A DNA stretch of 64,000 nt from contig CM030940.1 of NCBI GenBank assembly GCA_018136815.1, forward strand, positions 2,711,915 to 2,775,914, given 5' to 3'. The first letter of the stretch is position 1. Each line of letters begins with the position of its first letter. This document shows, piece by piece, positions 7,903-17,701 of this stretch. The DNA comes from Isochrysis galbana. Lineage: Eukaryota > Haptophyta > Isochrysidales > Isochrysidaceae. Under the pieces are notes generated by a model that was not told where the DNA came from, ran no database searches, and saw only the letters and a program-made list of their open reading frames with translations. The translations under genes were made by a program, and so were the position numbers.

Positions 7903-10900
7903 TCCTTCAAACCCTGGCGGAGAACATCGCGGGCGGTGGGCCTGAACGCCACCACCACCATCCCGATCCGATCCCTACGCCGCTTGGGGAGAAGAGCTGT
8001 CGACGCGGCGATTCTCCCCCTGTCTCTAGCTCTATTCAGTCCTCGACGGTGGGAGCCGCCTCGCCGGCTGAAGCCCCCGCCGAACGGCTATCTCGGAAGC
8101 CGGAGTCGACACTTGACCCGGGCTCCTGGAAACAGGTTTGCCCCGGAGATAGTCGCGACCCGACTCTCCGAAATTCGTGTACGTCTACAAGTTCTTCTAT
8201 TACTCCGCACGCTATTAGGATGTTAGGGGCCGATTCTCGCTCGCTGCCCCTCTTGGAATCTATTTCTACGGATACTATGCTGTCTTCGGTTTCTTCTAAT
8301 TCTCCTAGGTCTTTCGACGCATCTTCATCCCTGGATTCATCCCCCGACGGCCCTGCCCAAGGGGGTGGGCTAGGTGGATCCGACGCGTCTTCGGTCTCTT
8401 CGTTTCGTAAACAGTCAGTTGTAAAGCCCTCGAGGGCTGTCGACTCGGTATCATCTTCTGCTCTAGGTTCTATGGATAGGTCCGACGTGGCCGCTGCCGC
8501 GTCCGAAAACGTTGTTGCTGCTTTACCTGTTTCTGCTCTTTCCCGGCGGGACCCCACTGGAGACCTCTCTCCCAAGGGCCATAGCCGGAGCCGCTCTGCG
8601 GACGAATTGTCGTTGTCTACCGTAGGTTCTCGTGCAGTGGAGGCGGAGACTTGTGCCTCCTCCTCACCTCTCTCCCCGGTTCGTTATATTTCTCCGTCAT
8701 CGTGTTCATTCTCTCGTCTCGAAGTTGCACCTGTTCTCGTTTCTGACCTGGTTCCCGACCCGGAAGGGTCGGCTTCCGGAGTCAATGAAGATGAAGGTTC
8801 CAAGGGAGCTGCGGCTTTCCGCGCTCACGCCGTGGCCACCCCAGACTCGGGAGACGCAGGGGCCGTCGATTACGATCTCTCGTCGCGCCCCACACGGACG
8901 CCGGCGTCTCCTCTTTCTCTCGGCTCTCCGGAGGATCCCTGTTCCAGGGATCGCCCGCCGGAGCCAACCCCCTTCAGGTCTAGCCCACCGAAACTTCAGG
9001 GCGACGACCCCCTCCCCCTGAATTCTACTGCCGAGGCCATCCACCGGATCGCCGTGGTTGGTTGTTCCTCGGCCGCCAAGTCTACTGAAGCTGCCCGCGC
9101 CCCTACGCGCGAGCTCCAAATGTTAGCCGCCTCCCGTGCCCGGGCTAGCGGTTCCTCCGTCATCTTGCCCCGCCATCTCGCCGAAGCTGCTCTAGCCTTG
9201 CGGCGGCCGCACGCGAGCACTCATTCATCACCCTCTGCCGTACTGCCGACGCATTTTGACGAGCTTTGCGCTGAGTTAGCGGCGATCCACGACGCCGTGA
9301 CGTTCGACGCGGCCGAGGGGATTCCTCCACCCCGCGTTCTAGTCGTCGGTGAAGCTAGCGGGGTCGTGTCTTCGATGTTCCTACTCGCCGGAGCGCACGT
9401 CGCGACGTGCGATCTACGACCGTCGGAGATCGACTACATTCCCCACTTCTGCGGAGATGCTCTTCACATTCAAAACCTCGGTTGGGACCTCGTGGTCGCG
9501 CATCCGCCGTGCACGTATTTGTCGGCGGTGAGTTGCCAGTGGCTCGATCGGGAGCCGGGACGACGCCAGGCTCTCGAATCCGCCGCTAGAGTCTTCCTCG
9601 CCATGGCAAGCGCCAACGCGCCTTTCGTTGCCGTCGAAAATCCTCGAATGCACGCGGAAGCCTCCGCCTTAGTCGGGGGGTTGCGACCGCGGCAGTTTGT
9701 GCAGCCGTGGCAGCACGGCACGGGCCATCAAAAAGCAACTGGCCTGTACCTGACGGCTTCACTCCCGCCCCTGCAGCCTTCGAAGATTGTCGAGGGACGT
9801 CTATCCGCGATGGCGGATCTATCGCCGTCGCCCCACCGTGGCGCCCTTCGCAGCCGCACCTATGTGGGCATTGCCGGTGCAATGGCGGCCCAGTGGATGC
9901 CGGTCTTGCGCCGTTATGCGCGCGAAGCCAAGGCGTCGCGTTCGCTCGACTTCACGGTGGACTGGGCAATTTCCCAAGCCGCTGCCAGCTTGAGAGAACG
10001 CCCTTCGCTTTGCTCGACCGGTTTCGAACTGGCTGAGCCGAGGACGGCTCTGGCTCGTTTCATGGAGGGGAGAGGCGAAGCAGCTTCTAGCTCTCACCTC
10101 ACGCCTCCCAGCGGTTCGCCAGTGTCTGATTCGGTTGTCGTGATCCCGGACGCAGGCCCCGTTGCCGATGCTTCTCGCCTGCTTCATCAGGAGGACTCGG
10201 AAACAAACGTATCGCAAGACGAGGCCGAGGCGGAAGGAGACCGCTTCCTGCCGTGGGAGTGGCCCATAGAGGACCGCTCTACAACGCCAGGCCCTCCAAA
10301 CACGGTGAAGAAGCGCCGCAGCAAGTGGCAGGTCTTCGACCGTGATGTAATTTCGGGGGTCCATCGGTGGCAGGATGTCACGCCTTCCATCGCCCAAGAA
10401 ATCGCTGAGCAAGCGGCAGCTGCGGAGCCGTCGGAACCTCCCATCTTGTCTCGACTGGGCTCTCAAGGCATCAATGCACTATCTCCGAGCGCCTCCTTCA
10501 CGGCTGGCGACGAGGGAGTGGCCGAACTGACCAATTCGTTCGTAGCCGAAAGGCCACTCGAAACCTGGGATGTCGGGCCCGACTCGGGAGAAGATGACAC
10601 GCCCGAGATGCCAGAACACCGGAGCATGCAGACCATCGAGACCAAGCCCTCCGACGCCGCCGAAGGAGAGGATACTCCACGGGCACTGTATTGCGATGGG
10701 GCTACCGCTAGGGGCCTCAGTGCGGCCGGATTTTCCGAGTTGTCGAAGCTTCCGAAGACAGACTTGCAGAAGTCCCTGGAGAAGGAATGGTCACGCCAAA
10801 TGGATCAACCTCGGCATCCGACGGACCGTCGAGGGCTAGGCTATGATGGCGTGCCTAACCCCTCTAGTTCAGCAAAGGCATCCCCACGCTCCTCGATACC

Positions 10901-13900
10901 ATTCGTGCCGCAGACGGTGGCCGCCGCTATCGAGCGAGTGCCCCACGTCGATGAATCTTCTCCGTCCAGGCTAGCCTCCAATCCAACCACCCTGTCACCC
11001 GGAGCCGGAACCTCGCTTCCAGTAGAATCTATCGCGGACACGCCGCCGCCGCTCTACCCTCGTCACTGCCTCTATGTCCGCGATCTCGTGGTCTGCCGTG
11101 CCGATGGCGACCGCGCAGCTCAAGGGTTCGTTCTCCCGGACGTTGCTCTCACGGTGAACAGCACCCTGGCTGACACTGGAGCGGGCCCATCAGTAATCAC
11201 CACTGCTCTTCTCGATCGACTACCTGAAGACGCTTGCGTCGAACGCGTATCGGACGCTACCGTCCCCAACCTACATGGGCCGGACGGCCTTCCTCTCATC
11301 ACTAGGGGCCGGGCTAGCCTCGTCTTCTCCTTGTCCGGTCGCCTCTTCCGTCATTCGTTCGCGGTCATCGAAGGAAACGCGATGCTTCTGCTCGGGAACG
11401 ATTTTTTGGCCGCCCACTCCGCTACCATTTCTCTCGACGCCGCGAGCTCGGAAGGAAGCCTCCGCCTCCGTCCGGCCTCTGGCGATTCAGAAGACTCTTC
11501 AAGAGTCCTTTCCGAATGTGTAGTCAGAGTTTCCACGGCGCCGCCCCCAGTCGCGGACTCCGGCTTCGTCGGAGCTATCTCGATGTCACCCGGTCAGCCG
11601 CTGACTGTCGACTTTCTGGAGAGGTCGACGGGAACACGAGAGATCCCGGCCGGATCGGAGGGTGAGGCTGCTGCTGATGCTAGACAGCCACTCTATACAC
11701 CTCTCTTTGAGTCTGCCGACGAGTTTGCGGCCAAAGCTCCGGCGTCTACCTCGTCCGAATATCTTCTCTACACGGAGCAAGCGGTGACGATTCCTGCCTT
11801 CCACCGCGCAACCATCTGGGTTAGGGTTCCGCTAGCTCTCCGAGATCATTCGGACTGCGCGATGCTGGTCGACCGCCTACCAAATCGCGAGGCTCTCGAT
11901 TCGTCTCCTCTCGTAATGCCCACGGTGGTCACGCCCACGGAAGATCATCGCATCGCGGTGACGATCGTCCACACCGGGGTCAATGCGCTGACCCTGCCGT
12001 CTCTGCATCCGATAGCTTCGCTCCAGGTGCGTTTCAAGTTGCACCGGGGCTGGACTCCGACTGGAAGCGAGGGGGATGGTGACCCTGTCACCGCGCTGAG
12101 CGAGGAGCAACGATCTCTACTCGACTCAGCCACCATCGATCCAGACCGACTTCTTTCCGACGATCAACGAGAAGAAGTACGCCAACTCTTGGCCCGGCGC
12201 ATCAAAGCTTTCGCGTTGCACCCGGGGGCTCCAAACCATACGCATGTTCTCGAGGTGGAGTTGCCACTCAACCCCGGTGCTGTTCCTCACCGGCATGCTC
12301 CGTCTAGAGTGGGCCGCGCAGGCGAGCTCATCATAGAAGAGGAGGTAGCCAAGATGGAAGCCGCCGGCATTATTCGCAAGTCAAATTCGGCTTGGGCTTC
12401 CCGAGTAGTCCTGGTCAGCAAGAAAGATGGCTCCGTTCGATTCTGCGTGGACTACCGCGACACGAACGCCAAGCTACGCGTCGAGGATAGCCCTCTACCC
12501 CTCATTGTAGAGGCTATTGATAGGCTAGCGTCCGGCCAAGGGCCGCTCAGTTCTCTCTTTTTATGTACTCTCGATTTAGCCTCTGGTTTTTGGGGCATCC
12601 CGATCAAAGAATCGCACAAACATATCACCGCTTTCACTACCCACCGCGGCAAATACGAGTTCAACTTTCTACCGTTCGGCATCCAATCAGGTCCCTCCTA
12701 CATGTGCCGCTTGATGGACATCGTTCTCGGTGCGCTAGCGTGGGAGATCTGCATGCCTTACCTCGATGATGTGGGCATCTGGTCAACGGGCGTGGGTCCT
12801 TCCGAAGAGGCCAGGGCACAGGCTTCGTTCGAGCAAATGCTTCACCGGCTAGACCTAGTTCTCGAGCGGCTAGAGTGGGCCGGCCTGACCTGCAAGATGT
12901 CCAAGTGTGTCTTCTTTGCCACCTCTACGGAGTACCTCGGTCACGTTGTCTCGAGGGAAGGTCTCAAGATGGACCCGAAGAAGGTCGCAGCTGTCGCCGA
13001 CATCGACCCGTCATCCATCAACTCCTTGGAAGCGGTTCGATCTTTCCTCGGCCTTTGCTCCTACTACCGTCGATTCATTCGCCAATTCGCCGCTAAGGCT
13101 GCTCCTCTCACTGCTCTCACGCGGAAGGGCTGCGACGTGGCAAAGGAGTCCCAGTCCGAGGAGTGTCGCCGAGCTATCCAAGAGCTCAAGACAGCGATCA
13201 CTTCGGAGCCCGTCTTGACTCCACCCAGGGATGATCGGCCCTTCATCGTCAAGACCGATGGGGCTAGCAAGTTGGGTATCGCCGGCATCCTCTCGCAGCT
13301 AGGAGACGATAACCGTGAACGAGTCGTTGGGTACTACGCTCGCAGTCTCACCTCGGCCGAACGCCATTGGACGGTGACCGAGATTGAACTCTTGGCCGCC
13401 CTGGAATCAATCCGAAATTGGCGACCCTACCTTTGGGGGCGTCGGTTCAAGTTAGTCGTTGACCACTCTGCGCTGCGATGGCTGCATACCATGAAGGATC
13501 AAGTAGCCGGTGGGCCAGCCTCTCGGCTGACTCGGTGGGCTCTCAAGTTGGCTGAGTACCGGTTCGATGTCGAACATAAACCAGGAGCTGTTCATCAGGA
13601 TGCTGACGGGCTGTCTCGGCTAGCATCCCTGGAGCCGGAACACGAAGACGAACCACTCGCCGGCCCAGCGTCGTTAGCGGTACGTGAGCCTGGCTCAGAG
13701 TCTCTAGCCGAGCATGAACGGTCTCATCCGGTGGCTGCCATCACGCGCTCCGTAGCTACGGCGCGAGGGCTTCAAGCCTTGGACCGATCTCGTCGTCGAG
13801 CCTCCGATTCCGGGCCCGCCATCCAGTCCAGTTATTTGGCTCCGGGTACGCCGACTTCCGAAGAGATGAGAGCGGCCCTGGCGGAAGATCCGTTCGTAGA

Positions 13901-15566
13901 GCCACTCCTGGGCTCAGGAGAGACGGCCAATCACGAGCCATCAGGCCAAGGGTCGCCTCGGCAGGCCGCCGCCTCAGGCCCCATTGCCGAAGATGATTCG
14001 TGTTCCAGTTCTGTCGCTCCTGTTCCCGCTCAGCAATCCAAGATGTTTCGCCGTTTCGTCGTTCACGATGGGCTCGTCTACTATCGCACCGTTCCTGACT
14101 CCACCGACCCGAACTCGCTAGTGCTCTACATTCCGCCCTCGTTGCGGTCTCGCTACCTTTTTGCCTACCACGATCGCTCCGGTCACCTCGGAGTTTCTCG
14201 TATGTCTGGTCTTCTTCGTACTCGGGTATACTGGCCGGGCATGTCTTCCGACGTTGCATCCTACGTCCGGGAATGCCACGAGTGTACCCTCGCCAAGCCG
14301 CTACCTAGGGCTCTAGCGTCGCCCTCCGGTCTCTCCGTGGGTACCTACCCCTTTGATGTGGTCTACTGCGACGTGCTCTCACTGGCTCCCACTCACAACT
14401 TCGTGCCTGGAGTCTCGGGTTACGACAAGCTGGTCGTCTTCATCGACTCGCTCACTCGATGGATTGAGGCTGAGCCGTCGAATGGGGATCCCTCGTCGGA
14501 GATGGCCTTGGACATGTTCATCCGCTTGATTGTGACGCGTTATGGAGTCCCTAGGCAGCTTCGAACCGACGCCGGTTCGAATCTATGTTCGGTTCTTGTT
14601 TCGCGTATTCTGGAGCTCACCGGGACTGATTTGTCGAGTACAGAGCCGTACCGACATGAAGGTGTAGGCTTCGTCGAACGCGCTCAGCAAACGCTCATCC
14701 GTTTAATGCGCGCCTCGAATGAGGGTGGCAGCCATTGGGTCGACCATTTGCCGTTCCTACTCCTCTCGTTGAGGGCTTCTTCCGGTCGTGTCACCTCCCG
14801 GTCTCCAGCGTCTTTGATCTTTGGGCGTGAGCTGCGTCTGCCCGCTCAACTCTCTGATCCGAAGTCTGTTTCGCCAACTGCTCTCGAGGCGGCGTCCGCC
14901 GACGTTCGCTCGTACGCATCCAGGCTCAATGCGAGCCTCCGCCTCTCTTGGTCCAGCGCTCTCGAGGCTACCCTAGCCGCTCAGGCTGAGTCAGTCCGTG
15001 ACGCTACCATCAAGTCTCAAAGACCAGCTCGTTTCGAACCTGGGGATCGCGTCTGCATGCGATTACCAGGCCACGCCAACAAGTTGCAATTCATCTACTC
15101 GGGTCCCTACCGCGTCGTAGAGGCTCTGTCCGACACTAGGTACCGACTCCGTGATCTGGAGAACCGGTTAGTCAAGGAGGAGGTGCACATCTCGAACCTC
15201 CGGCCGTATCATACTTTCGTTGATGAAGAGCCGCTGGCTGACGACGAGTACATCGTTGAGAAGTTGCTCGATCGTCGTAGCCATGGCGATTCTACCGAGT
15301 ACCTCGTGAAGTGGCGTGGCTATTCTCTTCGAGAAGCCACCTGGGAGCCTCGTTCCGAGTTGCTCCGTCGTTGTTCTGATTTGCTTGATGATTATGATCG
15401 CTCCGTCGAAGAGACTTGTCCAGAAGATGTTGAGTCCCGGAAGCAACTTCTTCGTCGGCCAGGGATACTCCTCTTCCTCCCGTTCTTGATGCGCCGTCGT
15501 CGCGCACTCGATCCAGGCTCCATTCTCGTTGATCCCATGTCTTGGGTAAGGGACCCGTCCCTCTAG
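7884..15566 (+). CDS. pol: Retrotransposon Pol with phage-type cytosine methyltransferase-like domain
   Basis: Open from the gag UAG to 15566 in gag's own frame; the first in-frame ATG is at 8220, over 110 codons in. After a Ser-rich linker comes a methyltransferase-like domain (9320-9945): GEASGVVSSMF as SAM-binding motif I, HPPCT at 9501-9515 (catalytic PPC) and VENP at 9633-9644. Then retropepsin (LADTGAGPSVI, Asp codon 11172; LLGNDFL), RT (12265-12790, YLDD at 12759-12770), RNase H (13230-13490; TDGA, TEIELLA, VDHSAL), integrase (HHCC zinc finger 14160-14300; DDE core 14350-14700), GPY-type module (15030-15150) and chromodomain (15250-15400, YLVKWRGY). The PPC/ENP pair matches phage and bacterial 5-cytosine methyltransferases. 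The last 40 codons differ from the other copy because one C is missing near 15438, so the true end follows the other copy. Confidence 0.9.
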   Translation, partial: GSGGVPVLQTLAENIAGGGPERHHHHPDPIPTPLGEKSCRRGDSPPVSSSIQSSTVGAASPAEAPAERLSRKPESTLDPGSWKQVCPGDSRDPTLRNSCTSTSSSITPHAIRMLGADSRSLPLLESISTDTMLSSVSSNSPRSFDASSSLDSSPDGPAQGGGLGGSDASSVSSFRKQSVVKPSRAVDSVSSSALGSMDRSDVAAAASENVVAALPVSALSRRDPTGDLSPKGHSRSRSADELSLSTVGSRAVEAETCASSSPLSPVRYISPSSCSFSRLEVAPVLVSDLVPDPEGSASGVNEDEGSKGAAAFRAHAVATPDSGDAGAVDYDLSSRPTRTPASPLSLGSPEDPCSRDRPPEPTPFRSSPPKLQGDDPLPLNSTAEAIHRIAVVGCSSAAKSTEAARAPTRELQMLAASRARASGSSVILPRHLAEAALALRRPHASTHSSPSAVLPTHFDELCAELAAIHDAVTFDAAEGIPPPRVLVVGEASGVVSSMFLLAGAHVATCDLRPSEIDYIPHFCGDALHIQNLGWDLVVAHPPCTYLSAVSCQWLDREPGRRQALESAARVFLAMASANAPFVAVENPRMHAEASALVGGLRPRQFVQPWQHGTGHQKATGLYLTASLPPLQPSKIVEGRLSAMADLSPSPHRGALRSRTYVGIAGAMAAQWMPVLRRYAREAKASRSLDFTVDWAISQAAASLRERPSLCSTGFELAEPRTALARFMEGRGEAASSSHLTPPSGSPVSDSVVVIPDAGPVADASRLLHQEDSETNVSQDEAEAEGDRFLPWEWPIEDRSTTPGPPNTVKKRRSKWQVFDRDVISGVHRWQDVTPSIAQEIAEQAAAAEPSEPPILSRLGSQGINALSPSASFTAGDEGVAELTNSFVAERPLETWDVGPDSGEDDTPEMPEHRSMQTIETKPSDAAEGEDTPRALYCDGATARGLSAAGFSELSKLPKTDLQKSLEKEWSRQMDQPRHPTDRRGLGYDGVPNPSSSAKASPRSSIPFVPQTVAAAIERVPHVDESSPSRLASNPTTLSPGAGTSLPVESIADTPPPLYPRHCLYVRDLVVCRADGDRAAQGFVLPDVALTVNSTLADTGAGPSVITTALLDRLPEDACVERVSDATVPNLHGPDGLPLITRGRASLVFSLSGRLFRHSFAVIEGNAMLLLGNDFLAAHSATISLDAASSEGSLRLRPASGDSEDSSRVLSECVVRVSTAPPPVADSGFVGAISMSPGQPLTVDFLERSTGTREIPAGSEGEAAADARQPLYTPLFESADEFAAKAPASTSSEYLLYTEQAVTIPAFHRATIWVRVPLALRDHSDCAMLVDRLPNREALDSSPLVMPTVVTPTEDHRIAVTIVHTGVNALTLPSLHPIASLQVRFKLHRGWTPTGSEGDGDPVTALSEEQRSLLDSATIDPDRLLSDDQREEVRQLLARRIKAFALHPGAPNHTHVLEVELPLNPGAVPHRHAPSRVGRAGELIIEEEVAKMEAAGIIRKSNSAWASRVVLVSKKDGSVRFCVDYRDTNAKLRVEDSPLPLIVEAIDRLASGQGPLSSLFLCTLDLASGFWGIPIKESHKHITAFTTHRGKYEFNFLPFGIQSGPSYMCRLMDIVLGALAWEICMPYLDDVGIWSTGVGPSEEARAQASFEQMLHRLDLVLERLEWAGLTCKMSKCVFFATSTEYLGHVVSREGLKMDPKKVAAVADIDPSSINSLEAVRSFLGLCSYYRRFIRQFAAKAAPLTALTRKGCDVAKESQSEECRRAIQELKTAITSEPVLTPPRDDRPFIVKTDGASKLGIAGILSQLGDDNRERVVGYYARSLTSAERHWTVTEIELLAALESIRNWRPYLWGRRFKLVVDHSALRWLHTMKDQVAGGPASRLTRWALKLAEYRFDVEHKPGAVHQDADGLSRLASLEPEHEDEPLAGPASLAVREPGSESLAEHERSHPVAAITRSVATARGLQALDRSRRRASDSGPAIQSSYLAPGTPTSEEMRAALAEDPFVEPLLGSGETANHEPSGQGSPRQAAASGPIAEDDSCSSSVAPVPAQQSKMFRRFVVHDGLVYYRTVPDSTDPNSLVLYIPPSLRSRYLFAYHDRSGHLGVSRMSGLLRTRVYWPGMSSDVASYVRECHECTLAKPLPRALASPSGLSVGTYPFDVVYCDVLSLAPTHNFVPGVSGYDKLVVFIDSLTRWIEAEPSNGDPSSEMALDMFIRLIVTRYGVPRQLRTDAGSNLCSVLVSRILELTGTDLSSTEPYRHEGVGFVERAQQTLIRLMRASNEGGSHWVDHLPFLLLSLRASSGRVTSRSPASLIFGRELRLPAQLSDPKSVSPTALEAASADVRSYASRLNASLRLSWSSALEATLAAQAESVRDATIKSQRPARFEPGDRVCMRLPGHANKLQFIYSGPYRVVEALSDTRYRLRDLENRLVKEEVHISNLRPYHTFVDEEPLADDEYIVEKLLDRRSHGDSTEYLVKWRGYSLREATWEPRSELLRRCSDLLDDYDRSVEETCPEDVESRKQLLRRPGILLFLPFLMRRRRALDPGSILVDPMSWVRDPSL

Positions 15567-15910
15567 GCTAGCCCACGCCTCGGCTAGGGCTCCGAGTTCA
15601 AGTTTCCGTCCGAGCGAATCATGGAGGTGATGAACGCGTGCTGCCTGCGCTCTACACCCGGCGCAACACCCGAGCAAAGCTCCTGTAAAAGGGAGAAGTG
15701 GGTGGGGCAGTGCGTACGAAAGAGGCCGCCGCGTTAAGCCGCCGATTTCGTGCTCGCTTTGGATCCAAAGGGTGTTCTTGTCTCCACGTTTCGCTCGCTA
15801 TGTTTCGTTGCTTCTTGTTCCGATTCTGACCTCTGGTCAGCTCAGGTTCTAGGTTCCAGGTCTCTGTTTCCAGGTTCACCGCTCGACATCGGGAGACGTC
15901 TCGATCTTAG

Positions 15911-15918
15911 TCGGGGGG
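15911..15918 (+). promoter_or_regulatory. Polypurine tract preceding 3' LTR
   Basis: TCGGGGGG sits immediately before TGTCG, the proposed LTR start. Such a tract primes plus-strand DNA synthesis in LTR retrotransposons. A near-identical junction, TCGGGGGGTGTCG, occurs at 24085-24097 in unrelated debris, which supports the assignment. Confidence 0.6.
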
Positions 15919-17250
15919 TGTCGCATTCATCCTAGATGATGCGATTTCCAGGCTCTTATTTCCAGGTCCTTCGCCGTGCGGCCACACGGTGAAGCTCAGG
16001 TACTTCTAGGTTGGTAGGGTTCGTCCCTAGCGATCTAGAATTCGAGTTCTCGTTTCGTTCCTTCTAGCCTGTTTGTCAGGTCTAGATTCCAGGTTTCCTC
16101 CTTTCGGGTAATCTTGACCCAAAGGAGCCAGGTCGCCTGTCACTCGCTGCGCGCTTGTCTCAGGCTCTCGAGTTACCTTGTGAAGGCTTGTTTAGCTTCT
16201 TGCAAGGCTTGTTGTTTCTTGTTGAGTTCCGGTTCTTGCTTGGGACTTGCTCACTTTCACTTTCGTTGTCGTTGTCGTCCAGGCCTGTTCTTCGTAGGTT
16301 CCGCTTGGCTTGGTTAGGGTTCGTTGCCTTCCGGCGTTTGGCGTTCGCGTTGGCGTTCGGAAACTTCCTCTCACATTCCCTAGGTCCGCTACCCTTGGCT
16401 TGTAGGTCCTTGCTTCTTTCTTCTCGGTCAAGGTTTTGGCGAGCGAGTCGGTTGCTCTAGCCGCTCGAGATTTGAGGTTTAATTTGCCATCTCCCCTTGG
16501 AGATCGGTGTAGGTTCGCTTCCTAGGTGAGGGAATCTTTCCCCTTGATGCAAGCTACATGCAAGCCTTGGCCCCTTTGGTGTTTCTTCCCCTTGGTTGCT
16601 ACTCAGGGTTGTTCGTTAGAAGCGTCTAGAAGGTTCACGCTCACGGCAAGATTTCCTCTGTCGTGAAGACATCTCGTTGCGATCTGTATCCAAAGTGATC
16701 GCCGTGGTCGCGCGACATGACGCTCCCCTTCGGACTCTCCGCTACGTGGGAAGTTACAACGGAGACACGCTCCGGCCGTCGCTGCGGAGTCTCTCTCTCT
16801 CTCTCGCTCTCTCTCTCCGTCTCTCGCGACGTGTTTGAGTTATCGGTGATTTGGGGTCGCGGTTGCTTGATAATTTGCTTGGTTGGGTGAATGATTCCGG
16901 GTGTGTTCGTGAGTCGGTGTAACCTGTTGTTCTCAGCTTCGTTGTCCGTCGTTGTTCGCTGCGTCGCTGCACTCAAGCAGCTTAGGCTCCCTCCCTGAGG
17001 AAGAGTTCTTTGTAGGTCTAACAATCTCTTACAACCCATCACACTAGGGCCGCTAGGAGCGCCTCGCCGCCCCACAGTCCTTCGTTCGCCGTTCGTTCCC
17101 TGTCCATACACCCGAATGGGGTTGCCCGACCCAGTCCAGATTTCATTCACCCGACTCCCGGTGGGGGAGAGGGACAAAGCGCCGCGCTAGCCGCCGGTGC
17201 CGCTCGCGACGGAGTGGCTCAGAGCCCTCCGGCTCCGCTCGACTCGAACA
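15919..17250 (+). repeat. 3' LTR of the retrotransposon (about 1.33 kb)
   Basis: Begins TGTCGCATTC after the polypurine tract and ends ...CGACA in the better copy (53561-54895); TGTCG...CGACA are the short inverted ends expected of an LTR. In this copy the end reads CGAACA, one base longer. The interior is T/C-rich with a hairpin at 15921-15944 (TCGCAT...ATGCGA) and a (CT)n stretch near 16790. The assignment is structural, since no partner LTR is present in the window. Confidence 0.6.
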
Positions 17251-17259
17251 TAGCCAGCT

Positions 17260-17601
17260 GGTGATAGGGAGGCACAAGGAGTTCCGATGGCTTATGGAGG
17301 GCGTTGTTCGCAGAAGACCCGCTTGATAACTCTGTGTAGCCTTCCGCATCTCCGATGCGACGGGCACCTCGCGTTGTGTTGACGAACGAGGCCTTATCAG
17401 GTACTACCGATACCTGATATCACCGACGCAAGCTTTCCGACCTTCTGAATCGATGGGCGTGGAAGCCCTCGCCATGAATGGGTCGTCCGAGAAGGGCCAC
17501 GAAACGTGCGTGATATGTTGATCAAGGCGATGGCGGATGTGGATCTGAAGGACGGTGCGGGTGGACTGCCTTGATGCGAGCGTGCAAAGCTGACCGTGAT
17601 C
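17260..17601 (+). pseudogene. 5' part of ankyrin-repeat gene, cut by assembly gap
   Basis: Same sequence as 54904-55249 but with single-base insertions and losses that break the frame (for example GGAGTTCCGAT against GGAGTCCGAT, and TGTGTAGCC against TGTGTACGCC). The sequence stops at the gap inside the first ankyrin repeats. Most likely a low-quality contig end rather than a genuine pseudogene; see the intact copy at 55099-56007. Confidence 0.75.
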
Positions 17602-17701
17602 NNNNNNNNNNNNNNNNNNNNNNNNNNNNNNNNNNNNNNNNNNNNNNNNNNNNNNNNNNNNNNNNNNNNNNNNNNNNNNNNNNNNNNNNNNNNNNNNNNN
17701 N
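17602..17701. other. Assembly gap of 100 N
   Basis: Exactly 100 N, the usual placeholder for a gap of unknown size between scaffolded contigs. The left contig ends in an ankyrin gene; nothing on the right side continues it. Confidence 0.98.

Larger units (their letters stand above)
6131..17250 (+). mobile_element. Ty3/Gypsy chromovirus-like retrotransposon with methyltransferase domain (copy in left contig)
   Basis: Order: a primer-binding-site-like CCAGGATCAGAGCCC at 6131 (resembles the initiator-Met tRNA type TGGTATCAGAGC), gag 6210-7883, in-frame UAG, pol to 15566, a spacer, a polypurine tract TCGGGGGG at 15911-15918, then a 3' LTR 15919-17250. In pol the order is methyltransferase-like domain, protease, RT, RNase H, integrase, chromodomain. 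Integrase after RNase H and a C-terminal chromodomain are hallmarks of Ty3/Gypsy chromoviruses. Gag and pol are open across the whole length except a frame change near 15438 that the other copy lacks. No 5' LTR matching the 3' LTR lies upstream of gag, so the 5' end is truncated, rearranged or unrecognised; the 5' limit given is a guess. Confidence 0.9.
5148..17601 (+). repeat. 12.45-kb block, first copy (matches 42804-55249)
   Basis: Near-identical to 42804-55249, including non-transposon flanks on both sides. The coordinate offset is 37656 at the left edge, falls to 37640 by about 9.1 kb, stays constant to about 15.4 kb, then rises to 37648 at the right edge. The second copy therefore loses net 16 bases in its first 4 kb and this copy loses net 8 bases in its last 2 kb. 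Visible differences are mainly single-base changes in run length. This fits two contig ends covering the same locus better than two insertions. Confidence 0.9.

Noticed and set aside
9320..9945. Calling the methyltransferase-like domain an adenine methyltransferase
   Set aside because: The catalytic motif is PPC with ENP, as in 5-cytosine enzymes, not D/N-PPY.
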